From assembly GCF_905171765.1 (NCBI RefSeq), contig NC_053395.1, positions 184,530,156 to 184,594,155 on the forward strand: a stretch of 64,000 bases of DNA, read 5' to 3'. The position numbers and the translations under genes were made by a program. Numbering within the stretch: position 1 is the first letter of the stretch; each line of letters starts with the position of its first letter. Source of the stretch: Bufo bufo (taxonomy: Eukaryota; Chordata; Amphibia; Anura; Bufonidae). The notes beneath the pieces were generated by a model, which was given only the letters and a program-made list of their open reading frames with translations, did no database searches and was not told the DNA's origin. Positions 21,537 through 33,179 of the stretch are shown here, piece by piece.

Positions 21537-23526
21537 GGTGTCATCCACAGATCTCTCCCCCCCCCAATAACAGTGTCCCTGTGTAGTGAATGGGGGCCGG
21601 CATCTGTTTCTGTAATGACCCGGTGTCTGCTTCATTCATAAAGTGGGCGGAGCAGGCGCGTGACGTAGTGAGTTACGCTACGAGCGCCCACCCGGCCTCC
21701 TGACTGCCAAGAAGTTAGTAGTAAGTAGTACAGCGCTAGATTTAAGATGACTGGAATACTTTAACAATACCCACAAGTTAGATATGATTACCATATACTA
21801 CAGTGAGCAGGGCCCGGTGTAGTAGAATACAGTGACTGCATCGGGCCCCGCTGCCATTACAGAAACAGATGCCGGCCCCCAGCCCCTCCTCCATCTCAGC
21901 CTATTCACCGGACGGTCGCAGCATTCGCCTGCCCCCCCCCCCCCCTTCCCCCCCCAATAAGACGCACTGCTATTTTTCCCCCACTTTTGCGAAAAATACG
22001 GTACTTCTCTACTGTAAGAATAAAGGCCAATGCATGCAGTGCGTCATGTGACCATGAAGAAGCACGCTTTTCATATGCTTCACTATATGGCACGCAACGC
22101 ACAGTTAAGGAGCGGCAATACTTATACTTTCCATTGTGTTGTGTTCCGCTGTTACAGGGAACGCAACGCCCATGGTTAACCTAGCCTCTCACTGATAACT
22201 GATCAAGTAAATATGTTTTTTCCAGAACTACGGTAGAGACACTTGTATAAGTGAAGGGAATGGATAGTCAATAGTTCAAGACTGAAGCTGTAAACCATTT
22301 GAAAAACTGCTGTCATTCAGCTAAGGCTATAAATACTTGTAAACTCAGATTGTTAGCTTAAACTTTAAACATGACTATGGGATTCTACTAGGGAAATCAT
22401 GTTTTAAAATAAATGCCCCTTCCTGGATCCCCCCACTGCCTTATCTTCAGCAGAAGATCAGCACACAAAGAAGGCAGCAGCTTCCTAGCCAGTAGTTCTG
22501 TGCTAATGACATGTATGTTGCCTTTCTTTCCTTCAAGGAATGTATAAAATACATTCACATATTATACAGAGGAGTCGGGGAGTCGGAAGTACCAAAAACT
22601 GAGGAGTCGGACCATTTATCTACTGACTCAACAGCCCTGCTTTTGATATATCCAACACCATAGAATGAGAAACATCCCCATATCATGATGCTTGCGCCAC
22701 CATGCTTTACTGTCTTCACAGTGTACTGTGGCTTGAATTCAGTGCTCGGGATTCGTCTGACTTTTATCAGCGGCCACTAGACCAAAAAGACGATTTCTCG
22801 CCCATTTTCCTTGGGGGACACAGAAAATCTTGGGTATAGCTCAGCTCCCTAGGAGGCGAGACACTAAGTGAAAGCTGTTAAGCCCCTCCTCCAGCAGCTA
22901 TACCCTCAGCCTGGAGAGAGAGACTGCCAGTTTTTGCTTAGCGTCCATGGAGGCAAGACACTCCCTGCTCTGCTTGTTGTTAAATTTTAGATTTTTACTT
23001 TTTTTCTTTCTTCCAGACCATCAGGGACAACAGAGACGGAATAGACCTCTCTCTTTCTCCCGGGGTCGAGCTGCGACAGTGCCGGTCACCCGCACTGCTG
23101 CCTCCCCCACAGAAGGCAAGGTGGACCAGGGCAGCCTCGCTCCCCTGCATCCCGCCAGCGCAAGGGTCGCCCGCACGCCAAGTCCGTCTTCCAGCGTCCT
23201 GCCACTACGGTGCCAGTAGCTGAAGGGGCGACCCTGCTGGAACGGACCGAGGGTGAAGACGGCTGATGGTGAGAGAGTGGCTTCTCCAGCCAAATGTCTC
23301 CCCCCACCTCGCTCTCCTGCGTGCCTGACCACCATACTGTGCCTCTGGACCCTTCCCCGGCAATCTTCTCCCTGCTCCCTCTCCCTCCTGGCCTCCATAG
23401 GACGTTGCAGCTGGCTGCCTCCCTCCGCTGGCTGCAGGATAGGTTCAGCCACATTGCCTCCCTTCTCCTTGGAGTCCTTTCTATCCTCGGGCACCCGGTC
23501 TCAGGTTCCCCCTTCCCCTTACCGGT

Positions 23527-24060
23527 GCGCCACAAAATTTTGGCCCAGGCTTTGCGGCCTGCTGGGCCGCACCTCCGGTGCTCCTTCCCGTGCGCCCCAG
23601 ACTCTTCCGGCCCGCGGGGTGGGCACCCGCGGTCGGCATAGGAATTGAGAGCTATGCTCCAACAGGCCCTGGCCGACGGCCGGTGCATGACGGGCGCCAC
23701 AAATTTTGGCCCAGGCTTCGCGGCCTGCTGGGCCACACCTCCGGTGCTCCTTCCCGGGTCCCTGACTCTTCCGGCCCGCGGGGTGGGCACCCGCGGCCGG
23801 CATTGGACTTGAGAGCTATGCTCCAACAGGCCCCGGCCGACAGTCTGTGCATTCCGGTCGGCCGGGCGCCGCAAATTTTGACCCAGGCTTTGCGGCCTGC
23901 TGGGCCGCAATTCTGGCGCTCCATCCGGGCCCCTGACTCTTCCGGCCCGCGGGGTGGGCACCCGCGGGCGGTATGTACATGCGCCACTCCGGCTCAGGTC
24001 CTGGCCGGTATCTCGAATACTGTGTCGGCCGGGCGCCGCAAAATTCCGGCCTCTGTTGGA
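23527..24060. repeat. Tandem array of about 168-bp GC-rich units
   Basis: Three full units starting near 23527, 23695 and 23866, then a partial one at about 24033. Each contains GGCCTGCTGGGCCGCA, CTCTTCCGGCCCGCGGGG and TGGGCACCCGCGG. Confidence 0.85.
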
Positions 24061-24359
24061 GGGGGCGGGAACTTCCCCAGGCGCGAATTCTTCCCGCCTG
24101 GAGGTTCGCCGCCCCCACGCCGGATCCCTGTAACCCTTTGGGTACCGGCCGGCTCCCAATGGGCCTGTATGGCTGGCCCCTTTTCCTGCCTCTCAGAGAG
24201 GCTGTGCCCCTGTATGGTGGGCCCCCCTTTCTGCCTCAGAGAGGCTGTGATATAAATAATAATTTAAATAAATGGATAAATAACTGATTTCTTGTGGGCT
24301 GCGCAGGACGCTGCAGCCTCATCAATCAGTAGTGCTGCCTGTATGCATGCCCCCCTTCC

Positions 24360-25740
24360 ATAGGCGGCATGTCGCGCTCCATGGCTGCGGCGCTGACCAG
24401 GTGCATGTTCCCCCTTCTAGGCGGTTTCTTGCCCTCTCCCGGGATACGGCGCTGACAAAGTGCATGCGGCCCTTTCTATAGGCAGAATTCGTCACCCTCT
24501 CCAGTTATGGTGCCTGCCATGTGCATGACCCTCCTTCTTAGGCGGTATACTGCACTCTCCCTGGCTGCGGACTGGCGTTGTCCTTGACTCCCTTCTATAG
24601 GCGGAATACTGCACTCACCGGATACGGTGCTGGCCATGTGCACGACCCCCTTCCATAGGCGGAACGTGGCACTCTCACTGGATTCGCTGCCGGCCATGTG
24701 CGTAACCCCCTTTTATAGGCGGAATACTGCACTCTCACCGGATACGGTGCTGGCCATGTGCACGACCCCCTTCCATAGGCGGAACACTGCACTCTCACTG
24801 GATTCGCTGCCGGCCATAGGCATGACTCCCTTCCGTAGGCGGAATTCTACACTCTCACTGGATTCGCTGCCAGCCATATGCATGACCCCCTTTCCGTGGG
24901 CGGTGTACCGCACTCTCACTGGATTCGCTGCCGGCCATGGGCATGCCTCCTTTTCTCAGGTGACATACATACACTCTTACTGACTGTTTGTTCTCTCGCC
25001 AGTACGTGGTTGGCCTTGTGCATGACCCCCATCCATGGTGGGGTGCTCGCACTTTCCTTGGATGCGATGCTGGTCATGTGCATGACCCCCCCCCCCATTC
25101 TGGGCAGTATATTGCACTCTGGGCGGTATATTCTGGGCGGTATATTCACCGGATACGTTGCTGGCCATGAGCATGGCCCTCTAACATGGGTGGAATGCTT
25201 GCACTCCCATTGGATACGGTGCTGGCCTTGTGCATGACCACCCCTCATTCCATGGGCGGAATTTTGCATGCTCACGAGTTTCAAGGCTGTCCTTGTATAT
25301 GCTGTGCTGGACTGGTACATGTCCCCCTTCATTGGCGGAGTAGTTGCACTCTCAAGAAATTCGGTGTTGGGTGGATTATTGCACAATCACTTAATGCTAG
25401 GATAACCCTGTACATGTCCCCCTTTCACTAGGTGGACCTCCTGCGTTCCTGCTGGATACTGTGCGGCCATGTGCATGGCCCCCTTCTGAGCAAAATATGG
25501 TATGTCCTACTTATCTGAAGTAGGTACTGGCCTTGGGCATCACCCCCTTTTGGGGCGGGCCTTTGCACTCTTGCCGACTGCGGTGTTTGCCAGGTACATT
25601 TCCCCCCTTTCTGGGCGGACTGCTTGCGTTCCATTGCATGCCGTACTAGTCTTGTGCATAACTCCCTTTCAGGTTGCACTTTGCACTTCCGTAGATACTG
25701 TGGGATTCTGTGGCTGGCCCTCTTCGCTGAGTGACTGTTT
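24360..25740. repeat. About 60-bp degenerate minisatellite, roughly 20 units
   Basis: Units start (C)TAGGCGGAA and contain CTGCACTCTCACTGGAT, then GCCGGCCATGTGCATGAC and CCCCCTT. Spacing is 57-61 bp at 24478-24957 and becomes irregular after that. Because 60 is a multiple of three, frames stay open for 60-110 codons on both strands without being genes. Confidence 0.85.
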
Positions 25741-25770
25741 GCAGTGAGCGGACGAACTGTCACTGTCTGT

Positions 25771-26490
25771 GGGTGATCCCAGACAGGCGATCCCTCTAAT
25801 TCAGAGGATTCTAATGCCGGCTGTCAGGTTCTATATATGTGTGTATGTATGTGTATATATATATTAGTAATTTAACTCCCTCCCTTTCCCATGGGGCCAC
25901 TGCTGTGCCGTTGCAGGGACCCCATGCTTGACGGGTTCACAGAGGGAGGGGGCTCTCCCATCGGACCGCTGGTTGTTCTTCCTGTCGGCCACCAGCCTGC
26001 ACGATCATCAAGCTCCTGAGGCAACAGCGCTCAGATTACATCACTGGGCTTGGCGCATGCCCAGTGAGACTTTTGAGGCTGTTGCCCTCAGGAGCTTGAT
26101 GATCGCGCAGGCGCAGTACCGCAAGATTTCTGGCGGACCACAGGAAGAAGAACAGGGCATTTCTTGAAGGTAGAAGATGACATGGTGAGGGGGCGGAACC
26201 GTTTGCCGGGGCTGTGGGAGGTTATTTCAGGATCAGGAGGCGTTCTTGGGCTTCAAATTAAGGCAGGCTGGGCACTGCAGGGGGGCGTCACTGGGCTCCA
26301 GAGAGGAAAAAAAACTTCCCTCCGGGCACCTTGGAGCTTCATTAGCATATCAGAAAAAGAGCTTTTTTTTTTAATCAAAATGATAAAACGAAATAAAGTA
26401 AGAAGACCACTGCAGGAAATAAGGTACTTTATTGAACATGGCAATGTTGAAAGCTTAAAATGCTAAAAGCAGATGACAGATTCCCTTTAA
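25771..26490. repeat. Unassigned sequence with an inverted repeat
   Basis: GATCATCAAGCTCCTGAGGC at 25998 returns inverted at about 26085-26104 (GCCCTCAGGAGCTTGATGATC). CAGATTCCCTTTAA at 26477-26490 looks like the right end of a TTAA MITE whose left end is missing. No gene. Confidence 0.45.
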
Positions 26491-27158
26491 TTACTTCTCT
26501 ACTGTAAGAATAAAGGCCGGTGCATCACGTTACCGCAAAACGAACCCGTTAAGTGACCGTGAAGAAGCATGCATTTCATATGCTTCACTATATGGCACGC
26601 AACGCACAGTTAAGGAGCGGCAATACTTATACTTTCCATTGTGTTCCGCTGTTACCGGGAACGCAACGCCCATGGTTAACCTAGCCTCTCACTGATAACT
26701 GATCAAGTAAATATGTTTTTTGCAGGACTAGAGACACTTGTATAAGTGAAGGGAATGGATAGTCAATAGTTCAAGACTGAAGCTGTAAACCATTTGAAAA
26801 TCTGCTGTCATTCAGCTAAGGCTATAAAAACTTGTAAACTCAGATTGTTAGCTTAAACTTTAAACATGACTATGGGATTCTACTAGGAAAATCATGTTTT
26901 AAAATAAATGCCTTTTCCTGGATCCTCCCACTGCCCTATCTTCAGGAGGAGATCAGCACACAAAGGAGAAGGCAGCAGCTTCTGCCCAACTACCTCTCTG
27001 CTATAAGAGCTTAGAAGAACTTGGTGGAACAGCTGTATGTTGCCTTTCTTTCCTTCAAGGAATGTATAAAATATATTTGCATATTAAATCGGAAGTCGGA
27101 AGTACCAAAAACTGAGGAGTTGGAGTCAGAGCATTTATCTACTGACTCCACAGCCCTG
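26491..27158. mobile_element. hAT-like element, second partial copy
   Basis: Matches 22005-22639 closely (TTCTCTACTGTAAGAATAAA, GAACGCAACGCCCATGGTTA) and ends in the same CCACAGCCCTG terminus at 27158. The left part is absent. Confidence 0.75.
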
Positions 27159-27189
27159 TTAAAGACTATGGAGACACACAAAAAAATCT

Positions 27190-28665
27190 TTTTTTTTTCA
27201 AAAATGCTTTATGTAAAACTATAACAACCAAAAAAGTAGCGAAACAACCTGCTCTATAAATATACCACATGATCTAACCTGTCAGATGAACATTGTAAAT
27301 AACAAAAAATAAACTGTGCTAAAACAGCTATTTTGTTACCTTGCCTCACAAAAGTGTAATATAGAGAAACCAAAAATCATATGTACCCTAAAATAGTACC
27401 AACAAAACTGCCACCTTATCCTGTAGTTTCCAAAATGAGGTAATTTTTGGGGAGTTTCTACTCTAGGGGTGCTTCAGGGGGTCTTCAAATGTGCGACTTA
27501 TCCCAGTGAAATCTGCCTTCCAGAAACCATATGGCGTTACTTTCCTTCTGCGCCCTGCCGTGTGCCTGTACAGCAGTTTACGACCACATATGGGGTGTTT
27601 CTGTAAAGTACAGAATCGGGGCAATAAATATTGAGTTTTGTTTGGCTGTTAACCCTTGCTTTGTTACTGGAAAAAATTGATTCAAATGGAAAATCTGCCA
27701 AAAAAATAATTCAAAATTTTATCTACATTTTCCTTTAATTCTTGAGGAACACCTAAAGGGTTAAAGTTTGTAAATCAGTTTTGAATACCTTGAGGGGTGT
27801 AGTTTCTAAAATTGGGCCATTTTTGGGTGGCTTCTATTATGTAAGCCCCACAAGTGACTTCAGACCTGAACTGGTCCTTAAAAAGTGGGTTTTGGATTTT
27901 TTAAAAATTTACTTCTAAGGCTACTTTCACACTGGCGTTTCTGGGTCTGCTTGTGAGATCCATTTCAAGGCTCTCACAAGCGGCCCAAAACGCATCAGTT
28001 TAGCCCCAATGCATTCTTAATGGATGGGGTTCCGTTCAGAATGCATCAGTTTGCCTCCATTCCGCTCTGGAGGCGGACACCAAAACGCTGCCTGCAGCAT
28101 TTTGATGTCCACCTGACTATGCGGAGCCAAACGGATCTGTTTTCACTGACACAATATGGTGCAATTGAAAACTGCCCCGCCTCGCATTGACTTTCAGTGT
28201 AAGTCAAAACGGATCCATTTGCATTATCATGAACAAAAAAAAATTGTTCATAGTAATGCAAACAGATCTTTTCTGAACGGATACAAGCGTTTGCATTATA
28301 GGTGCGGATCAGTCTGTGCAGGTACCAGACGGATCTACACATAACGCAGGTGTGAAAGTAGCCTAAGCCTTCTAACGTTCCAAAAAAAGTGTCATTTTCA
28401 AAATGATTCAAACATGAAGTAGACATATGGGGAATGTAAAGTAATAACTATTTTTGGAGGTATTACTATTTTTTATTTTTTTTCAATTTGACTCAAATTT
28501 ACCACTGTCATGAAGTACAATATGTGACGAGAAAACAATCTCAGAATGGCCTGGCTATGTTGAAGTGTTCCAAAGTTATTACCACATAAAGTGACACATG
28601 TCAGATTTCCAAAATTTGTCCTGGTCCTTAAGGTAAAAAATGGCTGTCATGAAGGGGTTAATCAT
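27190..28665. mobile_element. Non-autonomous piggyBac-like repeat
   Basis: Corresponds to the non-coding 3' half of the element at 48976-52983: TGTGCCTGTACAGCAGTTTA, GGCTGTTAACCCTTGCTTTG, GGAACACCTAAAGGGTTAA, ending CATGAAGGGGTTAA at 28659-28663. No transposase remnant. Confidence 0.65.
27919..28363. repeat. PIF/Harbinger-like MITE with TAA target duplication, nested
   Basis: GGCTACTTTCACAC...GTGTGAAAGTAGCC with TAA on both sides (27916-27918, 28364-28366). The empty site is visible in the related sequence at about 52590 (CTTCTAAGCCTTGTAACG). Confidence 0.88.
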
Positions 28666-29249
28666 AGTATGCTCTTTATCCGCACAATATCTGGAATGAA
28701 CATTTGCCACCCTCCTACCTTAAAGACGACCTTTCATCTGTTTTTCTTATAGGAGCTAAATACCTGTACTTGCTGATGCTGCCACCCTTCTCCCTGGCTG
28801 TGCCACGATGCAATCATATCGGAGGCACAGGCATCCGGATTGCCATGGTATACCTGAGCCTCATCAGGCTTACTGTGAATGACAGTACACTGCAGTACAC
28901 TTTACAGTGTATTGTAGAGGCATCAGACCCACTGGATCTTCAAGAACCAAGTGGGTCAGAGTCAAAAAAGTATTAAAAAAAAAAAGTGAAAAATCTAACT
29001 TCTTCCTATATTCGCACATATAAGTGGTTAAAAATTTTAAAAATAAAAACACTAAACAGGTTTGGTATCGCCGTGTCCGTATCGACCTGATCTATAAAAG
29101 GATCACGTACTTTTACCGCACGGTGAACGCCATAAAAAAAAAAGACTATGATGGAATTGCAATTTTGCCCACTGCCCTTCCCACAAAATGGTATAAAAAG
29201 TGATCAAAAGAGTCATGTACTGCAAAATAGTACCAATCAAACCATCATC
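28666..29249. repeat. Mixed repeat remnants
   Basis: CTTAAAGACGACCTTTCATC at 28720 resembles the left end of the 11698 MITE family. 28980-29249 is part of a piggyBac-type 3' region (TTTGGTATCGCCGTGTCCGT) that continues at 34664 after the DIRS insertion. Confidence 0.5.
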
Positions 29250-29375
29250 TTTTCTCGTGCATGGCATTGGGGGACACAGCACCATGGGTATATGCCCAGC
29301 TGACACTAGAAACAAAAAAAAGTGTTGGCTCCACCCAGATGGGCTATACCCCTCTGCCAGAGCCGAGAGAGGTCA
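29250..29375 (+). repeat. DIRS left inverted terminal repeat
   Basis: TTTTCTCGTGCATGGCATTG...CTCTGCCAGAGCCGAGAGAG pairs with 34502-34640. It differs from the right repeat at GTGCATGGC versus GTAGTAGGC. Confidence 0.9.
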
Positions 29376-30042
29376 GTCTAGTTCTAGTGTCCGTAGGAGG
29401 CAGACATGACCTGCATGGCTCATGCCTCCGTTGGGGGGCCGGCTCCGTAGGTCATTTTCAGTGCTCCTTTGTGCAGGGCACCTGTTCCCCTCAGCGCTGT
29501 CTCCCTCCCGTCCCGCGGCTGCTTCCGGTCACGATCGCGGGCGTCTGCTCCCGGTCACGATCGCGGGCGTCTGCTCCCGACAGCTCCGTCTCACCTTAGG
29601 CCTCGGCTTACTAGGCCGCAGGTCACGTGGGGCGGAGCTTTCTCTCCGCCCACTCTTGGTTTCCTGGGCTCACTCTTTCACACTCCCTTCCATGGGCGGA
29701 GCCCTGGGAGGCGCTTGTTTTTTCTTCCAATCCTCTTTCAGCCCGGGCTTCTGCCGGTCATGGAGGGCGTTCCCTTCTTCTCTGCCGGCTCCTTCCTCTC
29801 CTGCTCCCGGTCGCCATCTTGCTGCTCCTCTCCTGCTCTGCGGCTTCTTCATCTGGGACACAGCACAATTTGGGTCTGGTAGGCAGCCCTTCGGCTGACT
29901 TTTTACCTTGCAGGCTCCATCCTAAGCCCACGTCTTCCTCTGGTCGGGACCCCACTCCCCCTGCCGGGATTTCTACTCATTATGCATGTTCTCTGTGTAA
30001 TAAGAAGTTCCCATGCGGCCAGTCTAACTCTCTCTGCACACA

Positions 30043-31353
30043 GTGACTCGACCCAAGGCCGCCCCTGCGGTCCCCTCCAGGTCGGTTCTTCCGGAATGGG
30101 CTGCTACCCTGTCCCAAGCCATAGGGAACCTTGCCAGCCTCTCCCAATCCCTGGCGCAGTCTCTGGACCGTTTGCCTGCTCAGATTACGGCCGCCTCTAG
30201 CAGGGACTGTCCCGCTGGGGACGTCCGTTCTCGCTCTGGCACTCTGTCCCGTAAGCGAGCTCGTAGGGTCTCGGCCTGGTCCCACTCTTCCTCAGCTTCC
30301 TCGGATTATTCCCCGGATAAGTCTGAGACGGGCGAGGTTTCTTCAGCCGTTTCCGCCGCTCCTGGGGACTCCTCTGATTGTGAATCGGAGCGGTGCTCGG
30401 CGATATCTGCGGCCATACAGGATCTCATTAAAGCCGTCCGGGACGCACTCCATGTGCCAGACGATCCTTCCTCCTCCTCCCAGGAGTCAGTGTCCTTCAG
30501 TCGTTCCAGACGTTCCGCTGTGGTTTTCCCTAATCACGCGGATCTTGACGCACTTCTGGCTAAGGTGTGGCGTCACCCTGATCGGCGCCTTCACCTTACC
30601 AAGGCCACGGATGTCCCTTATCCCTTTTCTGAGGAATCTGTCAACCTCTGGACGGTTCCTCCTCAGGTAGATCCTCAGGTGGCTCACCTGGCGAAGGCCA
30701 CTACCCTTCCCCTGGCTGATGCGGCTTTCTTGTCTCATCCCGCTGACAAATGGGTCGACTCCTTGGCCAAGTCCGTGTTCGTAGCAGCGGGTGCCGCCAT
30801 CCGTCCTGCTTTTGCTGCTTCCTGGGTGGAAAAGGCCTGCGCGATCTGGTTCCTCCTCAGGTAGACCTTGACGCACTTCTGGCTCCAGACTCGGTCCATG
30901 GGGAACTGGCAGTGCTTGCCCCTCAGATCTACCAGGCGTCCAAGTTTCTTTGTGATGCCTCTATGGAATCGGCTCGCCGTGCGGCCGCTAACTCTGTGGC
31001 CATACGCCGTGCGGCCGTTAACTCTGTGGCCATACGCCGCACCATCTGGCTTCGTTCTTGGGCGGTGGATTCCGCCTCCAAGAAGGCTCTAATTTCCCTT
31101 TCCTTCCTCGGTGGGAAGCGTTTGGAGGAGCTCATCTGAGGCCACTGGCGGTAAGAGTTCCCTTCTCCCCCAGAACCAGCCTCGCCGCCGCTTTTCTGGG
31201 TCGTCCTCTCGGGCGCAGACCTTTCGTTCCTTTCGGGCCCCTTCCGCCCGACCAGACAAGAAGTCCACTAGGCCTTCCTTTAAGGCCAAGCCCTCCTGGC
31301 ATGCCAAGCCCAAACCTGCTCGCTCCCAGTCCACTAAGCCACCTTCCGCATGA
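30043..31353 (+). pseudogene. DIRS Gag-like protein, frameshifted
   Basis: An open frame of 273 codons (30043-30864; MTRPKAAPAVPSRS) is serine/arginine-rich early and then contains DLDALLAKVWRHPDRRLHL, a pattern typical of DIRS ORF1 (capsid-like). It shifts frame near 30860, continues to about 31139 (YQASKFLCDASMESARRA), and ends in a basic tail (RRRFSGSSSRAQTFRSF) closing at 31353. A 30-bp tandem duplication lies at 30979-31038, and DLDALLA occurs twice. Function inferred from position and composition only. Confidence 0.65.
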
Positions 31354-31374
31354 CTCTGCCCCGGTCAAGGTGGG

Positions 31375-32960
31375 GTGAGGGCGCTTGCTCGCCTTTCAGA
31401 ATATCTGGCAAGCAAGTGTGGAGGACGCTTGGGTTCTGGAGGTAGTCTCCGGATACAAGATCGAATTTTCCAGTCTTCCGTCGGGACGGTTCTTCATGAT
31501 TTCGCCCCCCCCTCCCGCCCAAGTCCCCCGCCCAAGTCCCCCGCCAGGGCAGACAAGTTTTTCCAGGCCATTCGTTCCCTTTGCTCTATAGGGGTCATTG
31601 TTCCGGAATCAGAACGCTTTCAGGGATTCTACTCGAACCTGTTTAAGGTTCCCAAGAAGGACGGTTCGCTCCGCCCAATCCTGGACCTGAAGGCGCTCAG
31701 TCACTTCGTACGTGTCTGTCATTTTCGCATGGAATCCCTCCGGTCGGTGATCGCCTCCTTGGAGGCGAACGAGTTCCTGTCGTCAATAGACATTCAGGAC
31801 GCTTATCTACACGTCCCCATTGCCCTCTCCCATCAAAGGTTCCTTCGCTTCGCGGTGGGTCCTCTTCATTTTCAGTTTGTCGCCCTGCCCTTCAGCTTGG
31901 CCTCTGCCCCGAGGGTTTTCACAAAGGTGCTAGCGCCTCTCGTGGCACTTCTCTGTGCCAGGGGGGTCGCATTGGTGCCTTACCTGGATGACCTTCTGAT
32001 CTGGGCTCAGTCATTGGCGGACAACCTGTCCAGCCTACGCATCACCCTCTCGGCTCTTGCCCAATTCGGGTGGCTCATCAACCACTCCAAGTCCTCTCTT
32101 GTCCCATGTCGAAGGATGCCCTTTCTGGGAATGATCTTCGATACTCGCCTCGGGCGGGTGTTCCTTCCCCCAGAGAAGTTTGCCTCTCTTCAGGCGGGGG
32201 TCACTCGTCTCCGTGACCCGTCTCCCTTGACCATCAGGATGTGTATGTGCGTCCTGGGCAGGATTCGAGGCCATTCCCAATTCCATTCCCGGGACCTTCA
32301 GTTGTTCATCCTATCCAGGTGGGACAAGTCCCTGGCAGGCCTCGATCGCCGGACCCGTCTCCCTCTCAAGCTTTGCCAGGATCTCTCCTGGTGGCTGAAT
32401 CCTCGGACGGTGTCCCTGGGCTGGTCTTTCCTTCCCCCGCAGTTGGCGGGTGATCACCACAGATACCAGCCTCTCGGGTTGGGGGGCAGTCTTAGTCCCT
32501 CACTGTCCAGGGTCTTTGGTCTGTTCAGGAGTCTTCCCTGCAGATCAACTTCCTCGAACTCAGGGCAATTTTACTGGCACTGTCTCACTGGACTCCCCGT
32601 CTCCGCGGTCTCCCGATCCGGGTTCAGACGGATAATTCCACCGCCGTGACCTATCTGAACCACCAAGGGGGCACCAGGAGTAAGATGGCCCTACAGGAAG
32701 CCTCCCGTATCCTGCGGTGGGCGGAGAAGCACGTTGCGGTCCTCTCCGCCGTACACATTCCCAGGGTCGACAATTGGACGGCAGACTTTCTCAGTTGTCA
32801 GCTCGTCGACCCGGGCGAATGGTCTCTCCACCCAGAAGTGTTCCTCCAACTTTGTCACAGTTGGGGAATCTCTTCGCGTCGCGCCTCAACCGCAGGCTCC
32901 CGTGCTATGTGCGGTCCAGGGACCCTCAGGCTCTCGCGATCGACGCCCTAGTTCTGCCTT
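31375..32960 (+). pseudogene. DIRS reverse transcriptase / RNase H, frameshifted
   Basis: Reverse transcribes the element RNA. The frame open from 31375 shows the RT motifs FKVPKKDGSLRPILDLKAL, SSIDIQDAYLHVPI (motif A), FVALPFSLASAPRVFTK (motif B) and VPYLDDLLIWAQ (YLDD, near 31980). The frame is lost near 32447, exactly before RNase H. RNase H fragments follow in shifted frames: TDTSLSGWGAVL at 32455, LELRAILLALSHW at about 32550, and RVQTDNSTAVTYLNHQGG to NWTADFLS by 32800. At least two frameshifts, so it is not functional. Confidence 0.9.
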
Positions 32961-33179
32961 GGTCTCAGTTCAACCTTGTGTATCTTTCCCCCCCCCCCCC
33001 CCCCCCCCCATTCCTCTCCTTCCCAGAGTGCTCAAGCGTCTCAAGGCAGCCCGCGTTCCGGCGATCCTGGTGGCTCGGGATTGGCCCCCGCAGATCGTGG
33101 TACGCGGATCTGGTGTTTCTGCTCGCCGACGTCCCGTGGCGACTTCCTCCGCTCCACGATCTCCTTTCCCAGGGCCCTC

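Larger units (their letters stand above)
20727..22003. repeat. 'CGGTACTTTTCGCCCTATAAG' repeat with nested MITE and microsatellite
   Basis: Left end CCGTACTTTTCGCCCTATAA and right end CGAAAAATACGGTAC are inverted, each followed inward by AAGACGCAC. Between them are a Harbinger-like MITE (20747-21150), an 18-bp tandem array (21322-21536), and inverted copies of GCCGGCATCTGTTTCTGTAA at 21597 and about 21870. Confidence 0.6.
20102..22639. mobile_element. hAT-like non-autonomous element with nested insertions
   Basis: Inverted ends CAGGGCTGTGGAGTCGG and CCGAC...ACAGCCCTG. The flanking 8-mers ATTCTGAT (20094-20101) and CTTTTGAT (22640-22647) match at 6 of 8, as expected for a hAT target duplication, and they lie inside the Tc1 fossil. 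The internal right part (22005-22639) is repeated at 26491-27158. It carries the PLE palindrome at 20320 and the element at 20727. Confidence 0.7.
19420..22794 (-). pseudogene. Fossil Tc1-like transposase split by insertions
   Basis: Minus-strand conceptual fragments: at 22760-22640, STEFKPQYTVKTVKHGG followed by ASIMIWGCFS; at about 20095-20010, a QHNDPKNTS-like segment (second catalytic D region); and at 19680-19430, decayed C-terminal sequence. These are in the correct order for one Tc1 transposase. The hAT element 20102-22639 and a MITE at 19728-20008 separate them, and stops are frequent. The 5' part is cut by the DIRS element at 22793. It belongs to a different Tc1 lineage from 7409 and 56206. 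Confidence 0.7.
22793..25770 (+). mobile_element. Partial DIRS-type retrotransposon (left end and leader only)
   Basis: The left end TTTCTCGCCCATTTTCC followed by TTGGGGGACACAG matches the terminal repeat of the DIRS element at 29250. The rest is non-coding leader with two tandem arrays (23527-24060 and 24360-25740). No reverse transcriptase or recombinase is present and no right end was found. The long minus-strand open frame (24159-23086) is repeat-derived. It inserted into the Tc1 fossil. Confidence 0.6.

Noticed and set aside
21249..21641. 130-codon frame with YISLSLYI repeats resembling membrane segments
   Set aside because: Translation of a TATATATCTCTATCTC microsatellite.
23086..24159. 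357-codon minus-strand frame, proline/arginine/glycine-rich
   Set aside because: Composed of translated 168-bp tandem repeats in a GC-rich DIRS leader; no domain, and equally open frames exist on the + strand.
24595..25386. Several repeat-containing frames (for example 118, 119 and 156 codons)
   Set aside because: Product of the 60-bp minisatellite read in register; open on both strands.
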